Source of the DNA: Planktothricoides raciborskii GIHE-MW2
GTDB taxonomy: Bacteria > Cyanobacteriota > Cyanobacteriia > Cyanobacteriales > Laspinemataceae
Reading direction: 5' to 3'
NCBI RefSeq assembly: GCF_040564635.1
Contig: NZ_CP159837.1
Span: forward strand, 515,001-579,000
DNA: 64,000 nucleotides
Part shown: positions 63,293 through 64,000 of the stretch, piece by piece
Layout of the letters: each line of letters opens with the position of its first letter
Position numbering within the stretch: the first letter of the stretch is position 1
Program-made: the position numbers and the translations under genes
The notes under the pieces: generated by a model
Databases searched by the model: none
Seen by the model: the letters and a program-made list of their open reading frames with translations, nothing else
What the model was told of the DNA's origin: nothing

Positions 63293-64000
63293 TGCATCTC
63301 GGCTTCATATTTTGTTACAGAGGACAAGTTCGGGCAGAACAATTCTGGTTTGCGTAATTCATTAAAGGTAATGGCCGTAAACATCAGGGTACGACTGCAA
63401 GTAATGGCCGTAAACATACTCACCGCCACCCCGATCGCGAGAGTCAACGCAAAACCTTTCACCAAACCTGCCCCTAACCAAAATAGTGCCCCGCAGGCAA
63501 TCAGGGTGGTCACATTGCTATCCAAAATACTAGAAAAAGCGCGGTAGAATCCAGACTCTACCGAACGATACAAGCTTTTACCGGCTCGCAATTCTTCTCT
63601 AGTCCGCTCAAAAATCAGCACATTCGCATCCACCGCCATGCCAATACTGAGGATAAATCCCGCAATTCCCGGTAAGGTCAGGGTGACTTCGAGTAAAGCA
63701 AAACTGGCCAAAGTCAGCAGGGCATAAATCATCAAAGCGATATCGGCAATTAACCCAGGCAGGCGATAATAAACCACCATAAAAACCAAGACCAACAACA
63801 AGCCAACCACACCAGCATAAATACTGCTTTGGATACTATCTCGACCCAGGGTTGCGCCCACGGTCCGGTTTTCGACAATTTCCACCGGCACGGGTAAAGC
63901 CCCACCGCGCAACTGCACCGCTAGGTCATTGGCCGTTTCCACGGTAAAATTACCGCTAATTTCCGCTGCCCCCCCGGAAATCCCGGTTTCTGCGTATTGG
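63289..64000 (-). CDS. secD: Protein translocase subunit SecD (C-terminal part; 5' end outside window)
   Basis: The frame is open to the window edge. The visible part has [20 protein letters not shown], then [56 protein letters not shown] and GSILDSN-like [20 protein letters not shown], all SecD hallmarks. It ends [17 protein letters not shown] with TGA overlapping the secF ATG. A short duplication encodes MFTAIT twice near the end (TAATGGCCGTAAACAT at about 63371 and 63404), making the last membrane helix slightly longer than usual. Confidence 0.95.
   Translation of the reverse strand, partial: QYAETGISGGAAEISGNFTVETANDLAVQLRGGALPVPVEIVENRTVGATLGRDSIQSSIYAGVVGLLLVLVFMVVYYRLPGLIADIALMIYALLTLASFALLEVTLTLPGIAGFILSIGMAVDANVLIFERTREELRAGKSLYRSVESGFYRAFSSILDSNVTTLIACGALFWLGAGLVKGFALTLAIGVAVSMFTAITCSRTLMFTAITFNELRKPELFCPNLSSVTKYEAEMQ

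Overview
This window comes from a cyanobacterial chromosome. It is dense in the HIP1 palindrome GCGATCGC. It carries the cyanobacterial neighbourhood tig-clpP-clpX facing asd-dapA-rnj, plus families typical of filamentous cyanobacteria: DUF1822, CHAT, WG-repeat kinase-like, pentapeptide-repeat and MntA/HepT. The many decayed IS630 elements, group II introns and short interspersed repeats fit a filamentous, Oscillatoriales-like genome. The genus cannot be fixed from the sequence alone.

Layout. 1-10.3 kb is an accessory, decaying region: the end of an effector-type gene, three IS630-family elements with broken transposases, a sigma-like/DUF1822 pair separated by an IS from a 5'-truncated CHAT protease gene, a group II intron remnant, palindrome arrays, and a conserved gene split by two in-frame TAA codons. 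10.6-21.4 kb is housekeeping: an alpha/beta hydrolase, clpX, clpP and tig on the minus strand, then asd, dapA and rnj on the plus strand. 21.4-35.2 kb is mixed: an M50 protease, a pentapeptide/TPR lipobox-less secreted protein, a WG-repeat pseudokinase, PilT, a DUF362 protein, an SDR-dioxygenase fusion, an O-antigen-ligase-like membrane protein, a TumE-like toxin pair and a renalase-like oxidoreductase.

35.4-43.6 kb looks like a defence island. A DUF5131 three-Cys protein converges on its usual partner TcmP. Next to it is a Septu-like (PtuA/PtuB-type) operon with three ATPase genes and one HNH nuclease gene whose product has a long acidic 30-residue repeat tail. The sequence shows that the operon is a collapsed tandem duplication. 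After the second ATPase the first four codons of a lost second HNH gene are still present, fused to the 3' end of a lost second copy of the first ATPase. That first ATPase carries matching substitutions at the Walker B glutamate and the switch histidine in both copies, so it may be a non-hydrolysing partner.

43.7-53.6 kb holds a fused 5-oxoprolinase, an MntA/HepT toxin-antitoxin pair lying between two copies of the oxoprolinase 5' end, an orphan HicB-like gene, an SLC13 transporter, a nearly intact ORF-less group II intron (domain V and VI readable) and an Rpn-family gene. 53.9-64 kb is mostly housekeeping: a methyltransferase, purH, era, a J-domain/TPR membrane protein, a PhoA-type alkaline phosphatase, a PPC-domain protein, secF and the 3' part of secD.

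No rRNA, tRNA or CRISPR array was recognised. All functional calls are from reading motifs; no database search was run.
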